Assembly: GCF_036195045.1 (NCBI RefSeq) | Contig: NZ_CP108100.1 | Location: 806,001-870,000 of the forward strand | Reading direction: 5' to 3' | DNA: 64,000 nt | Source: Streptomyces sp. NBC_00236 | Lineage (GTDB): Bacteria; Actinomycetota; Actinomycetes; Streptomycetales; Streptomycetaceae | In this document: piece by piece, positions 42,140 to 50,829 of the stretch | Layout: each line of letters begins with the position of its first letter | How positions within the stretch are numbered: position 1 is the first letter of the stretch | The notes under the pieces: model-generated | What the model was told of the DNA's origin: nothing | The model's database searches: none | What the model saw: the letters and a program-made list of their open reading frames with translations, nothing else | Program-made: the position numbers and the translations under genes

Positions 42140-42946
42140 GGCGACCGCCTCGTCGTCGCCCACCGGCCGCGCGCCCTTGAGGAGTGCGGCGACCGCATCT
42201 CCGTACGCGACCCTGGCCGCGAACGCGTCGGCGGCGCAGCGGCGGGTGAGCGCGGCCGTGTCGAAGGGCTCTCGGGACGCGACGAGGACCACGTTGCCGA
42301 AGCGCCTCCCCCGCAGCACGGCGGGCTCGGCGATCAGGGCCAGCTCCCCGAAAACGGTCGCGAAGGTCGCCAGTTGCGAGCGCAGGAAACCGAAGGGCGC
42401 CCCGTCGGCCAGGTTGGCCGCGTAGATCCCGCCCGCGCGCAGGGCCCGTGCCGCAGCCTCGGCGTAGGGCACGGACGTCAGGTGGGCCGGTACCCGCGAG
42501 CCGCCGAAGACGTCCGCGATCACCAGGTCCACCGAGCCGGGGGCCGTCTCCTCCAGCTGCCTGCGGGCGTCCGCCGCGTACACCGTGATTCCGCTGCGCT
42601 CGGGCAACGGCAGGTGTTCCGTGACGAGGCCGAGCAGCCCGCGGTCCGCCTCGGCGACGTCCTGACGGGAACCGGGCCGGGTCGCTGCGACGTAGCGGGG
42701 CAGGGTGAGGGCGCCGCCGCCGAGGTGCAGGACATCCAGCGGCGCGCCCGCTCCGGCCGCGCAGTCCACGACGTGGGCCAGCCGTCGCGCGTACTCGAAT
42801 TCGAGGTGCTCCGGCGCGTCCAGGTCGACGTACGACTGGGGTGCGCCGTCGACGGTGAGCAGCCAGGCCCGCTCCCGGTCCACGTCGGGGAGCAGCCTGG
42901 CGGTGCCGTGGTCCACGTCGCGGATGACGGGTATCGACTCGTTCAC
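42101..42946 (-). CDS. Spermidine synthase-like methyltransferase-fold protein
   Basis: 281 residues. The Rossmann-like fold has glycine-rich VLHLGGGALTLPRYVAATRPG near residue 70-90, the Asp of the second strand replaced (QDVAEADRG), and DLVIADVFGGSRVPAHLTS near 145-165. It matches the SpeE/SpeE-like family common in actinobacteria. The polyamine specificity is doubtful because the gate motif is weak. The start GTG 42946 gives MNESIPVIRD; an ATG at 43123 would run antisense through the patatin gene region. Confidence 0.85.
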   Translation of the reverse strand: MNESIPVIRDVDHGTARLLPDVDRERAWLLTVDGAPQSYVDLDAPEHLEFEYARRLAHVVDCAAGAGAPLDVLHLGGGALTLPRYVAATRPGSRQDVAEADRGLLGLVTEHLPLPERSGITVYAADARRQLEETAPGSVDLVIADVFGGSRVPAHLTSVPYAEAAARALRAGGIYAANLADGAPFGFLRSQLATFATVFGELALIAEPAVLRGRRFGNVVLVASREPFDTAALTRRCAADAFAARVAYGDAVAALLKGARPVGDDEAVASPEPPDGAFGIG

Positions 42947-42968
42947 GACACCATTGTGCGGCGTGGGA

Positions 42969-43814
42969 TCAGCTGTTCCTGACCGCGGCGACGGCTTCGG
43001 TGTGCGCTGCCGACTGGGCGAGTCCGGCGCGCGCGGCGGCGGCCCGGCTGCTGGGGTCGAGCGGATTGCGGCCGAAGGCCTTCTTCGCCGCGGCGTCCGG
43101 GGTGATGACGACGGTCCGGGCACCCTGCGCGGCCAGTGCGTCGGCCTGGGAGCGGGGCGACGCGATCACCTTGTTGCCGGAGGCCGTCGGCGCGATGACG
43201 ACGACCCGCTCGTATCCGGCGGCCAGGTGGGCGTTGGCCGGGGAGTGCACACCGCCGTCGATCCAGGACCGTCCGCCGAAGGAGGCCACGGGCCAGACGG
43301 CAGGGACGGCGCAGCTCGCGGTGACGGCGTCGGCCAGTGACACCCCGCTGTCCTTGTCGAACGTGTGCAGCTCACCGGTGACCGCGTCGACCGCGGTGAC
43401 GCGCAGCGGGCGCTGCGGCCACTCCGGCGACAGCAGCCTGCTCGCGATGACCGCGCGCCGCTCCTCCGGCGAGAGGCCGACACGGGCTTCGCGGGCCATG
43501 CGGGCCAGCTTCTGCCCGTACGCCTGCGGGGTGCGCGAGGTCAGCACGGCCCGTGCGTAGCGCAGGACGGTGACCGCGCCGAGTCTGCCGCCCCGCTCGG
43601 CGCCGGCTTCGGCCAGCTGGAGTTCGTACAGCTGCGGCAGGCCGATCAGCCCGGAGGCGAGCTGTGCCCCGACGACCGCACCGGCCGAGCTGCCGATGAT
43701 CACATCGGCGGTGGACAGGTCCAGTCCCGCTTTCGCGAGGCCGTGAAGGATTCCGGTCTCCCAGGCGCTCCCGGTGATGCCGCCGGCACCGAGCACCAGT
43801 GCTGTCTCTGTCAT
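42969..43814 (-). CDS. Patatin-like phospholipase family protein
   Basis: 281 residues. The oxyanion motif GAGGITGSAWETG (about 8-20), nucleophile elbow GSSAG near 45, and catalytic Asp in DGGVHSPANAHLA near 190 form the complete Ser/Asp dyad of bacterial patatins. No signal peptide. It predicts a cytosolic or membrane-associated acyl hydrolase. It begins 75 bp upstream of the tuf3-like gene's stop on the same strand, with a GC palindrome between. Confidence 0.9.
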   Translation of the reverse strand: MTETALVLGAGGITGSAWETGILHGLAKAGLDLSTADVIIGSSAGAVVGAQLASGLIGLPQLYELQLAEAGAERGGRLGAVTVLRYARAVLTSRTPQAYGQKLARMAREARVGLSPEERRAVIASRLLSPEWPQRPLRVTAVDAVTGELHTFDKDSGVSLADAVTASCAVPAVWPVASFGGRSWIDGGVHSPANAHLAAGYERVVVIAPTASGNKVIASPRSQADALAAQGARTVVITPDAAAKKAFGRNPLDPSSRAAAARAGLAQSAAHTEAVAAVRNS

Positions 43815-43832
43815 GCCGTCAGTCTGGCGCAC

Positions 43833-43850
43833 GGCGGCGGGCCCGCCGCC
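43833..43850 (-). terminator. Terminator-like palindrome behind tuf3-like gene
   Basis: ggcggcgggcccgccgcc, an 18-bp perfect palindrome, 40 bp beyond the tuf3-like stop on the minus strand. Confidence 0.55.
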
Positions 43851-43889
43851 CCCGGGGTGCGGGCGACGGACCCTGAACAGCCGTACCTC

Positions 43890-45059
43890 TCAGAGCAGTC
43901 CGGTGACGGTGCCCGCGCCGACGGTGCGGCCGCCCTCACGGATGGCAAAGCCCAGACCGGACTCCAGCGGCACGTCGCGGCCCAGCTCGACGGTCATGGT
44001 GACCGTCTCGCCGGGGCGCGCGACCGCGACCGCTCCGAGGTCCACGTCGCCGACGACGTCGGCGGTGCGGATGTAGAACTGCGGCCGGTAGCCGGTGGCG
44101 ACCGGAGTGGTGCGGCCGCCCTCGCGCCCCGACAGGACGTACACCTGCGCGGTGAAGCGCCGGCTCGGTGTCACACTGCCGGGCGCCGCCACGACGTGCC
44201 CGCGTCGCACCCGGTCGCGCTCGACTCCGCGCAGGAGCAGGGCGACGTTGTCACCGGCCTCGGCGGACTCCATCGGCTTGCCGAAGGTCTCCAGACCGGT
44301 CACGACCGTCTCGATGCCGGCACCGAGCACGGACACCCGGTCGCCGACGCGCACGGTGCCACGCTCCACCGCACCGGTGACGACGGTGCCCCGGCCGGTG
44401 ATGGTCAGGACGTTCTCCACGGACAGCAGGAACGGCGCGTCGGTGTAGCGCACCGGCATCGGCACGTACGTGTCGACGGCGTCGAGCAACGCCTCGACGG
44501 CCGAGGTCCAGCGTGGGTCGCCCTCCAGCGCCCGCAGACCCGACACCCGCACGACGGGCACGGTGTCGCCGCCGTACCCGTGCGCGGACAGCAGCTCGCG
44601 CACCTCCAGCTCGACCAGGTCGGTCAGCTCGGGGTCACCCGCGTCGGCCTTGTTCAGCGCGACCACGATGTGGTCGACGCCCACCTGACGGGCGAGCAGC
44701 ACGTGCTCCGCGGTCTGCGGCATGATCCCGTCCAGCGCGGAGACGACGAGGATCGCCCCGTCGAGCTGGGCGGCACCGGTGACCATGTTCTTGATGTAGT
44801 CGGCGTGTCCGGGCATGTCGACGTGCGCGTAGTGGCGGGTGCCGGTCTCGTACTCGACGTGCGCGATGTTGATGGTGATGCCGCGCTGCGCCTCCTCGGG
44901 CGCCCGGTCGATGCGGTCGAACGGGACGAACGTGCCGGTGCCCCGGTCGCTGAGGACCTTGGTGATGGCGGCGGTCAGGGTGGTCTTGCCGTGGTCGACG
45001 TGCCCCATGGTGCCGATGTTGAGGTGCGGCTTGGTGCGGACGTATGCCGTCTTGGGCAT
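43890..45059 (-). CDS. tuf3: Elongation factor Tu, divergent paralogue (EF-Tu3 type)
   Basis: 389 residues with all GTPase motifs: GHVDHGKTT (G1), RGITIN (switch region), DMPGHAD (G3) and NKAD (G4). Domains 2 and 3 follow. Differences from canonical EF-Tu include Met for the usual Cys in DCPGHAD, a shortened effector region and an Arg/Asp-rich domain 2. It is not adjacent to fus/rps genes as tuf1 is. These traits fit Streptomyces EF-Tu3, known as an inessential paralogue linked to the stringent response and, in S. ramocissimus, to antibiotic insensitivity (established). Start ATG 45059 has an AAGGA ribosome site. Whether it acts in translation here is inference. Confidence 0.93.
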   Translation of the reverse strand: MPKTAYVRTKPHLNIGTMGHVDHGKTTLTAAITKVLSDRGTGTFVPFDRIDRAPEEAQRGITINIAHVEYETGTRHYAHVDMPGHADYIKNMVTGAAQLDGAILVVSALDGIMPQTAEHVLLARQVGVDHIVVALNKADAGDPELTDLVELEVRELLSAHGYGGDTVPVVRVSGLRALEGDPRWTSAVEALLDAVDTYVPMPVRYTDAPFLLSVENVLTITGRGTVVTGAVERGTVRVGDRVSVLGAGIETVVTGLETFGKPMESAEAGDNVALLLRGVERDRVRRGHVVAAPGSVTPSRRFTAQVYVLSGREGGRTTPVATGYRPQFYIRTADVVGDVDLGAVAVARPGETVTMTVELGRDVPLESGLGFAIREGGRTVGAGTVTGLL

Positions 45060-45150
45060 GGTGAGTTCCTTGGGAAGCGAAGCTGGAGAGGGGACCCCGG
45101 GGCCCGGCCGACCCTCCCCTTGCGGGGTCCGCCGGACAGTCGGGGGAGGG

Positions 45151-45285
45151 TCAGCTTCGGGCGCCGCCGAGGGGCGCTGCGGCAGCGGTGCACGCTGCTG
45201 CGACAACTGCTGCGAGGGGGCTCACGGCAGCCTCCGGCGTGTCCGCGACTGCGGACTGCGCTGCGAGGAAGGCGTACCGGAACAT
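45151..45285 (-). CDS. Possible 44-residue upstream ORF of tuf3
   Basis: A short frame ([13 protein letters not shown]..., then Ala-rich) ends 91 bp before the tuf3 start and shares its strand. No clear ribosome site is seen; the amino-acid composition is what GC-rich DNA gives by chance. It is listed because a leader peptide would fit a regulated translation factor. Confidence 0.2.
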   Translation of the reverse strand: MFRYAFLAAQSAVADTPEAAVSPLAAVVAAACTAAAAPLGGARS

Positions 45286-45359
45286 GGCTCGATCATCTCC
45301 GACGGCCGTCGGCCCGTCGAGCGAATTTCGGCGAGCGGTACGGAGGTTGGCCCCGGCAC

Positions 45360-46100
45360 TCATCGCAGGTGCTTGGTGGCCTCTCGTACGGACAGCGGCG
45401 CCAGCCGGTCCCTGGCACCGTCGACGAAGTTGCGTACGGCCTGCGGGGCGGTCTTGGCGTACTCGCGCAGGCACCAGCCGATCGCCTTGCGGATGAAGAA
45501 GTCGGGATGGTCCGCGCGGCGCAGGCAGTAGGCGAAGAGCCGGTGCGCGTCGGTGGCCTCCTTGAAGCGGAGCTGGTGCAGCAGCGCGGTGCGGGCGATC
45601 CAGAGGTCGTCGTCCTCGATCCACTCGTCCATGGTCCGCCGCAGCTCCGGGTCGGCGGCCACCAGCGGCCCCGCGACATGGGCGGCCAGGGTGTCGACGG
45701 TGTCCCACCAGGGCTCGGTGGTGACCAGACGGCGCAGCACCGGAACGAATCCGGACGAGCAGCGTGCGACATGACGGCGCAGGTAGTCGGCGGCGAAGTA
45801 CCGGTACTCGCGTTCGGGCAACGCCCAGCAGCGCAGCGCGATCGCCGCACAGTCCCGCTCGTCGGGGCGCGGCGTGCCTTCGAGGACGGACCGGGACAGC
45901 GCGCGGCGGCGGGGCGTGGGAATGCCGAGGAACGGTTGGACGTGCTTCATGTACGCGGCGGCCGACCGGGCGCGTACGGGGTCAGCGGCCGTGGGGTACA
46001 GCAGGGTCAGCCGCTCCAGCACCGTGTCGGCGAGCGTGCTCCCGGGCGGCCCGGGGGGCGCTTCGGCGCGCTGCGGGTCCGGTTCGGCTCCATGGCTCAT
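45360..46100 (-). CDS. DNA alkylation repair (AlkD-like) HEAT-repeat protein
   Basis: 246 residues. Helical repeats follow the AlkC/AlkD pattern: FLGIPTPRRRALSRSVL near 57-73, YFAADYLRRH near 103-112, WWDTVDTLAAHVAG near 130-143, and FFIRKAIGWCLREYAKTAPQAV near 205-226. The Trp-Trp-Asp set used for base recognition in AlkD is present (WWDTVD, RKAIGW). The family excises 3-methyl- and 7-methylpurines without flipping the base. It starts at ATG 46100, divergent from the TVP38 gene. Confidence 0.9.
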   Translation of the reverse strand: MSHGAEPDPQRAEAPPGPPGSTLADTVLERLTLLYPTAADPVRARSAAAYMKHVQPFLGIPTPRRRALSRSVLEGTPRPDERDCAAIALRCWALPEREYRYFAADYLRRHVARCSSGFVPVLRRLVTTEPWWDTVDTLAAHVAGPLVAADPELRRTMDEWIEDDDLWIARTALLHQLRFKEATDAHRLFAYCLRRADHPDFFIRKAIGWCLREYAKTAPQAVRNFVDGARDRLAPLSVREATKHLR

Positions 46101-46149
46101 AACGGTTACGTTACGGCGATCACCTCAAGGATTCGGTTACTCTCCCCGA

Positions 46150-46869
46150 ATGCTCGACCCCGTCCCCGTTCCTGCCGCCCGGCCCTCCGGTGGCCTCGCC
46201 GTGCGCTGCACGCGGGTGCTGCTGTCGCCCTGGTCCCGGTTCTCCCTGCTCGTGGCCGTCCTGCTGGCCGCCGCGTCGACGATGCTGCTCCTGGAGCCCC
46301 AGCGGCTGCTGGCCTCGGGCTGGCCGGCCCAGCTGAGCGGCGGGGCCGCCGCGGTCGTGCTCTTCGGCCTCGCGTACGGCGTCTGCACGGTGGCCTTCGT
46401 ACCGAGACCGCTGCTCAACCTCGCCGCCGGTGCGCTGTTCGGCTCGCAGGCGGGACTGGCGGCGGCCCTGGCGGGCACGGTGCTCGGCGCGGGCATCTCG
46501 TTCATGCTCGGCCGGGTACTGGGCCAGGAGGCGCTGCGTACGCTGCTGCGCGGGCGCTGGATGCGTGCGGCGGACGGCCAGCTGAGCAGGCACGGTTTCC
46601 GTTCGATGCTGGCGCTGCGGCTGTTCCCCGGGGTGCCGTTCGCCGCCGCCAACTACTGCGCCGCGGTCTCGCGCATGGGGTATCCGCCCTTCCTCGTCGC
46701 AACCGGCCTCGGATCGATCCCGAACACGGCCGCGTACGTCGTCGCGGGGAGCTCGGCCTCCTCCCCGACCTCACCCGCCTTCCTGGCCGCGATGGGCTTC
46801 ATCGTGCTGACGGGCGCCGGCGGGGCCGTGGTCGCCTGGCGGCGGCGCCACCGGCTCGGCGCGGAGTGA
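46150..46869 (+). CDS. TVP38/TMEM64-family membrane protein
   Basis: 239 residues, about five to six hydrophobic segments. The VTT/SNARE-associated motif is visible in GLAYGVCTVAFVPRPLLNLAAGALFG near 75-100 and LGAGISFMLGRVLG near 115-128, then RLFPGVPFAAANYCAAVSRM near 158-178. Relatives (including DedA) move lipids across membranes. A large hairpin follows the stop. The start is ATG 46150. Confidence 0.92.
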   Translation: MLDPVPVPAARPSGGLAVRCTRVLLSPWSRFSLLVAVLLAAASTMLLLEPQRLLASGWPAQLSGGAAAVVLFGLAYGVCTVAFVPRPLLNLAAGALFGSQAGLAAALAGTVLGAGISFMLGRVLGQEALRTLLRGRWMRAADGQLSRHGFRSMLALRLFPGVPFAAANYCAAVSRMGYPPFLVATGLGSIPNTAAYVVAGSSASSPTSPAFLAAMGFIVLTGAGGAVVAWRRRHRLGAE

Positions 46870-46873
46870 CGCG

Positions 46874-46930
46874 GCGGGCAGCGCGGGGGCAGTCGTCCCC
46901 CTGTTCATCCGGGGGCGATACGCTGCCCGC
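46874..46930 (+). terminator. Large structured terminator region
   Basis: Outer arms gcgggcagcg (46874-46883) / cgctgcccgc (46921-46930) enclose a second inverted repeat (five G at 46885-46889, five C at 46897-46901) and another five-G run that could pair alternatively. Confidence 0.65.
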
Positions 46931-46993
46931 GACCGACTGACGATCTCCGGGCCCGGTGCGGCCCTGTCATCGCACGACCGCAATCCGCACGCC

Positions 46994-47016
46994 GCCGACG
47001 GTTCGACGCCGTCGGC
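46994..47016 (+). promoter_or_regulatory. Hairpin in the uppP leader
   Basis: 8-bp arms gccgacgg (46994-47001) / ccgtcggc (47009-47016), 7-nt loop, 34 bp upstream of the uppP ATG. Its position suggests a leader or ribosome-site control element, or a second terminator half. Confidence 0.4.
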
Positions 47017-47050
47017 CGATGCATGATCACTCCGGGATGGCCCAAGCCCC

Positions 47051-47923
47051 ATGAGCTGGTTCGAATCGTTCGTCCTCGGCCTCGTTCAAGGACTGACCGA
47101 GTTCCTGCCGATCTCCTCCAGCGCGCATCTGCGGCTCACCGCGGCATTCGCCGGCTGGCACGATCCTGGCGCGGCGTTCACCGCGATCACCCAGATCGGC
47201 ACGGAGGCCGCAGTCCTCATCTACTTCCGCAAGGACATCGTCCGCATCGTCTCGGCATGGTTCAAGTCGCTGACGGACCGCTCGATGCGCGGCGACCACG
47301 ACGCGCAGATGGGCTGGCTGGTCATTGTCGGCTCCATTCCCATCGGCGTGCTGGGTGTGACGTTCAAGGACCAGATCGAGGGCCCGTTCCGCGATCTGCG
47401 GCTGATCGCCACCACCCTGATCGTGATGGGCATCGTCCTCGGCATCGCCGACCGCCTGGCCGCGCGCGACGAGGCCGGCGGCAAGCACCGGGCCATCAAG
47501 GAGCGCAAGTCGCTCAAGGAACTCGGCGTCAAGGACGGCCTGATCTTCGGCTTCTGCCAGGCGATGGCCCTCATTCCGGGCGTCTCCCGGTCGGGTGCGA
47601 CGATCAGTGGCGGTCTGCTCATGGGGTACACCCGTGAGGCGGCGGCACGTTACTCGTTCCTGCTCGCGATCCCGGCCGTGCTCGCCTCCGGTGTCTTCGA
47701 GCTCAAGGACGCGGGCGAAGGTCACGTGTCCTGGGGGCCGACGATCTTCGCGACGTTCATCGCCTTCGGCGTGGGATACGTGGTCATCGCCTGGTTCATG
47801 AAGTTCATCACGACCAAGAGCTTCATGCCGTTCGTGATCTACCGGATCATTCTGGGCATCGTGCTGTTCATCCTGGTCGGCGCGGGGTCCCTGAGCCCGC
47901 ACGCGGGTGAGTCCGCGGGCTGA
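47051..47923 (+). CDS. uppP: Undecaprenyl-diphosphatase (BacA type)
   Basis: 290 residues, membrane protein with about eight helices. The two catalytic motifs are exact: GLTEFLPISSSAHL near residue 14-27 and PGVSRSGATI near 176-185. It dephosphorylates undecaprenyl diphosphate to recycle the wall-synthesis lipid carrier; high dosage gives bacitracin resistance (established). No gene follows for 420 bp. A hairpin precedes the start. Confidence 0.96.
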   Translation: MSWFESFVLGLVQGLTEFLPISSSAHLRLTAAFAGWHDPGAAFTAITQIGTEAAVLIYFRKDIVRIVSAWFKSLTDRSMRGDHDAQMGWLVIVGSIPIGVLGVTFKDQIEGPFRDLRLIATTLIVMGIVLGIADRLAARDEAGGKHRAIKERKSLKELGVKDGLIFGFCQAMALIPGVSRSGATISGGLLMGYTREAAARYSFLLAIPAVLASGVFELKDAGEGHVSWGPTIFATFIAFGVGYVVIAWFMKFITTKSFMPFVIYRIILGIVLFILVGAGSLSPHAGESAG

Positions 47924-48345
47924 TCACGTGGGCGTGTCCAGCGCCTTTCAGCAATTCCGGACGCCTCCGCACCTCTGCGCTTCATGATCATCTCCCGCCT
48001 CTCTCCCGCTTGCCTCCCGATCCGGGACGGGGAGCGGGGGCAGGGGCAGGGGCGGGGGGTGTTGGCGTGGCCATCGGGCTGTTGAAGCCGCCACACCCTT
48101 CCTGCGTCTGCTGAAGCCCGTCACTGGCGGCAGGTGGCAGGCGCCCCGCCGGGACTGCAAGCCTCACGCGAAGCAGCTTCATACCCGGTCGGTCCGGCGA
48201 GCGGCCCGAAGAGGCCGACCGGTTCACCGAGCCGAAGCCCCTGGCCCAAAAGCGAGTTGGGGTCGATTCGCTACGCTCGGTCGGTCAGGGGATCGGCACT
48301 CAGACAGTCCTCCTGTCCACCGTGAGTCGACAAGGGGTCGCTGTC
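47924..48345. other. Gene-free gap with a G-quadruplex-type tract
   Basis: No convincing gene in 420 bp. It contains five runs of four or more G at 48029-48059 separated by loops of 3, 2, 2 and 1 bases on the + strand, a good G-quadruplex motif. The remainder shows no clear promoter or hairpin; the promoter of the pentapeptide gene must be here. Confidence 0.6.
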
Positions 48346-50346
48346 ATGAGTCCTGCACCGGGGAGCACGTGCTCGACCGCCAATTGCCGGGGCGTCCGCA
48401 TCCCGGATCAAGGCTATTGCCTCATGCACGCCGCCGAAGCGGGTCGCGCAGCCTACTTCGCCGGACTGGTCCCCGGCTCCAGCATCGATCACCGGTGCAC
48501 CCCCTTCCCCGGCCACCTCCTCGATCGCCTCCTTCAGGCCCTCCATGACCCCGAAGCCGGTCGCGCCCGGATCGGCGAAGCTGACTTCAGAGGGGCGGAG
48601 TTCCACGAGGCCGCATTCGACAGGGCGATCTTCTCCGGAACTGCCAGACTCAGCGGGGCGGAATTCTACGAAAGAGCCTCGTTCACCGAGGTGCAGTTCC
48701 TTGGCGATGCCTGCTTCGACGGAACCCATTTCCATGAGGTCGTCGGATTCGCCGATGCACAGTTCTCCAGGCAAGCCGGGTTCAGCAAGGCGAGGTTCGA
48801 CGCTCAGGCGACGTATGACCAGGTACAGTTCGCCGGCGCCGCCGCGTTCGACGACGCACAGTTCTCCGGTACGGCCAGATTCTACGGCGCGAAGTTCGAC
48901 GGACAGGCCATGTTCATCGGGGCCAGGTTCTCCGGAAGCGCTGGGTACACTGCGGCGCGGTTCTCCAGCTACACCTCATTCGCAGGGGCAGAGTTCGCAG
49001 GCGACGCCGGCTTCGGCGCGACAATGTTCTCCGCGCAAGTCGACTTCGCCCGGGTCCAGTTCTCCGGCCCTGCACACTTCGTCAGGGCCGAATTCTCCAG
49101 CGATGCCGGCTTCGGCGCGGCCATATTCTCCGGGGAGACCGAGTTCGACGGGGCGCGGTTCTCCAGCGCCGACTTCAGCGGCGCGCTCTTCGCACGGACG
49201 ACCCGGTTCGGGCCGATGGAGTGTGCCAAGGAGATCGATCTGTCCGGTTCGGTTTTCGAGGTTCCCGTATCACTGGAGATCGCGGCCGTTGCGGTGCGCT
49301 TCGAGAGGACTCGTTGGGAATCGACGGCAACCCTTCGCCTTCGCCACGCCACGGTGAACCTGAGTCATGCGGTGCTGACCAATCCAGTGGCGGTCACGGC
49401 CCATCCGACGCTCTTCAACGCCGGGGGCGGCATCGAGGTGAGGGAAGACCTGCTTCGGGGCTCCCGAAGCGGAGTGCGGGTGTCCTCGGTGCGCGGGGTG
49501 GACGCCGCACACCTGGTCCTGACGGACATCGATCTTGTCGACTGCCTGTTCGCCGGGGCCTTCCACCTCGACCAGCTCCGTCTGGAAGGCCGCTGCACCT
49601 TCGCCCCCACTCCCACCGGCCTGCACCGCCGCTATCTCATCTGTCCGTACCGGTGGAGCAGTCGACGCACCCTGGCCGAGGAACACCACTGGCGCGCGCA
49701 GGTCGCCGGCCAACCCGCACTGCCGGATGGCCGGCATCCCTCCCCCCGTGTCTGGCGCACCGGTCCGGCCCACCCCAGCCCGGATCTCACCCCTGACCCG
49801 GAAGACGTGGCAACCCTTTACCGGCAGTTGCGCAAGGCGTTCGAGGACGGCAAGAACGAGCCCGGGGCAGCCGACTTCTACTACGGCGAGATGGAGATGC
49901 GCCGCCACGACCGCGTCGATACGACGACCGGCGAGCGCTTCCTTCTCCGGGGGTACTGGCTGCTCTCCGGCTACGGCTTGCGCGCATCCCGCGCCATCGG
50001 CTGGCTGCTCGCAGCGATGGCGGTCACCATCGTGCTCATGCTGGGCCTCGGCCTCCCCGACTCGTCACCCGAGCAAGTCGCCACGGGTACTGTCCCCGCC
50101 GGCGGGGGGCAGGTGACGCTGGTCGTGGGCAAGGAGGACGCACGGCTGACTCTGCCTGTCACCGATCGGTTCACCGGGGAGCGCTTCGACAAGGCCGTGC
50201 AGGTGGTCCTGAACTCCGTCGTGTTCCGCACCAGCGGCCAGGACCTCACCACCTGGGGCACGTACACGGAGATGATCAGCCGCTTCCTGGAGCCCGTCCT
50301 GCTCGCGCTGGCCGCCCTTGCCATTCGTGGCCGCATCAAACGCTGA
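48346..50346 (+). CDS. Large beta-helix (pentapeptide-type) protein with membrane tail
   Basis: 666 residues. The N-terminal Cys/His cluster (CSTANCRGV...GYCLMHAAEAG, about 7-35) looks like a small zinc knuckle. From about 80 to 300 there is a regular right-handed beta-helix of the Pentapeptide_3 kind in which Phe recurs alternately every 5 and 6 residues (an 11-residue period), about 17 turns. A non-repeat middle follows (about 300-430), then a Pro-rich linker and a helical region (DVATLYRQLRKAFEDGKNEPGAADFYYGEMEM) like the cytosolic partner of two-pass channels. Two hydrophobic helices (about 555-575 and 645-662) flank an extracytoplasmic loop. The function is unknown. ATG 48346 has an AAGGGG site; a GTG at 48322 would add eight residues. 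Confidence 0.82.
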   Translation: MSPAPGSTCSTANCRGVRIPDQGYCLMHAAEAGRAAYFAGLVPGSSIDHRCTPFPGHLLDRLLQALHDPEAGRARIGEADFRGAEFHEAAFDRAIFSGTARLSGAEFYERASFTEVQFLGDACFDGTHFHEVVGFADAQFSRQAGFSKARFDAQATYDQVQFAGAAAFDDAQFSGTARFYGAKFDGQAMFIGARFSGSAGYTAARFSSYTSFAGAEFAGDAGFGATMFSAQVDFARVQFSGPAHFVRAEFSSDAGFGAAIFSGETEFDGARFSSADFSGALFARTTRFGPMECAKEIDLSGSVFEVPVSLEIAAVAVRFERTRWESTATLRLRHATVNLSHAVLTNPVAVTAHPTLFNAGGGIEVREDLLRGSRSGVRVSSVRGVDAAHLVLTDIDLVDCLFAGAFHLDQLRLEGRCTFAPTPTGLHRRYLICPYRWSSRRTLAEEHHWRAQVAGQPALPDGRHPSPRVWRTGPAHPSPDLTPDPEDVATLYRQLRKAFEDGKNEPGAADFYYGEMEMRRHDRVDTTTGERFLLRGYWLLSGYGLRASRAIGWLLAAMAVTIVLMLGLGLPDSSPEQVATGTVPAGGGQVTLVVGKEDARLTLPVTDRFTGERFDKAVQVVLNSVVFRTSGQDLTTWGTYTEMISRFLEPVLLALAALAIRGRIKR

Positions 50347-50360
50347 ACCGAGTGGTGTCC

Positions 50361-50383
50361 GCCGGCCGTGGGGCCCGGCCGGC
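50361..50383 (+). terminator. Terminator hairpin
   Basis: Arms gccggcc (50361-50367) / ggccggc (50377-50383), downstream of the pentapeptide-type gene. Confidence 0.55.
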
Positions 50384-50501
50384 TTCTCAGCTCCTGTCGT
50401 TCAGGTGGGCCCTCGCTGCGTTGGCGCAGGCCGGGTGCACGGACTGAAGCGCCCCGCCGGTTTCGGATGCGGGCGCGGGCGCCTGGGGCCACGCTGGAGG
50501 T

Positions 50502-50726
50502 ATGGCTACTCCCCCGATTGTGATCCATCGACCGACACCGTCCGGCGCCCGGCTCGTCACCGTGCACATCGCCGGTCGCGAGGAGCGGCTCGGGCTCGCG
50601 CACAGCGATCACGATGTCATCGTGTTCCTCGCCGACGCCGGCATGGCGGACCCGGCACGTGCCCTCGACACACCGTCCCTCGTCGAGTGGCAGGGCGCCG
50701 CCGCCCACGACTTCGCAGCGGCCTGA
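50502..50726 (+). CDS. Small conserved hypothetical protein
   Basis: 74 residues: MATPPIVIHRPTPSGARLVTV, then AHSDHDVIVFLADAGM and LVEWQGAAAHDF. I recognise the pattern (PPIV, AHSxxDVxxFL, xEWxGG) as a small protein recurrent in Streptomyces genomes without known function. GGAGGT directly precedes the ATG, closer than usual. A strong bidirectional hairpin follows. Confidence 0.65.
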   Translation: MATPPIVIHRPTPSGARLVTVHIAGREERLGLAHSDHDVIVFLADAGMADPARALDTPSLVEWQGAAAHDFAAA

Positions 50727-50767
50727 GCGCGCCGGGCTCCGTCTGCCGGTACGAGGAGCCCGGACAC

Positions 50768-50810
50768 CGCGCTGCCCCCGCCCCGCGGAGCGGGAAACGG
50801 GGGCAGCGCG
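50768..50810. terminator. Bidirectional terminator, 13-bp perfect stem
   Basis: cgcgctgcccccg (50768-50780) pairs with cgggggcagcgcg (50798-50810), with a nested cccgc/gcggg stem in the loop, between two convergent small genes. Confidence 0.8.
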
Positions 50811-50829
50811 GGCCTCGACGCGGGTGATG

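Noticed and set aside
43365..46940. Open frame of about 1190 codons on the + strand across patatin, tuf3, AlkD and TVP38 genes
   Set aside because: It crosses four well-supported genes, has low-complexity composition and no recognisable domain. It is a GC-bias artefact.
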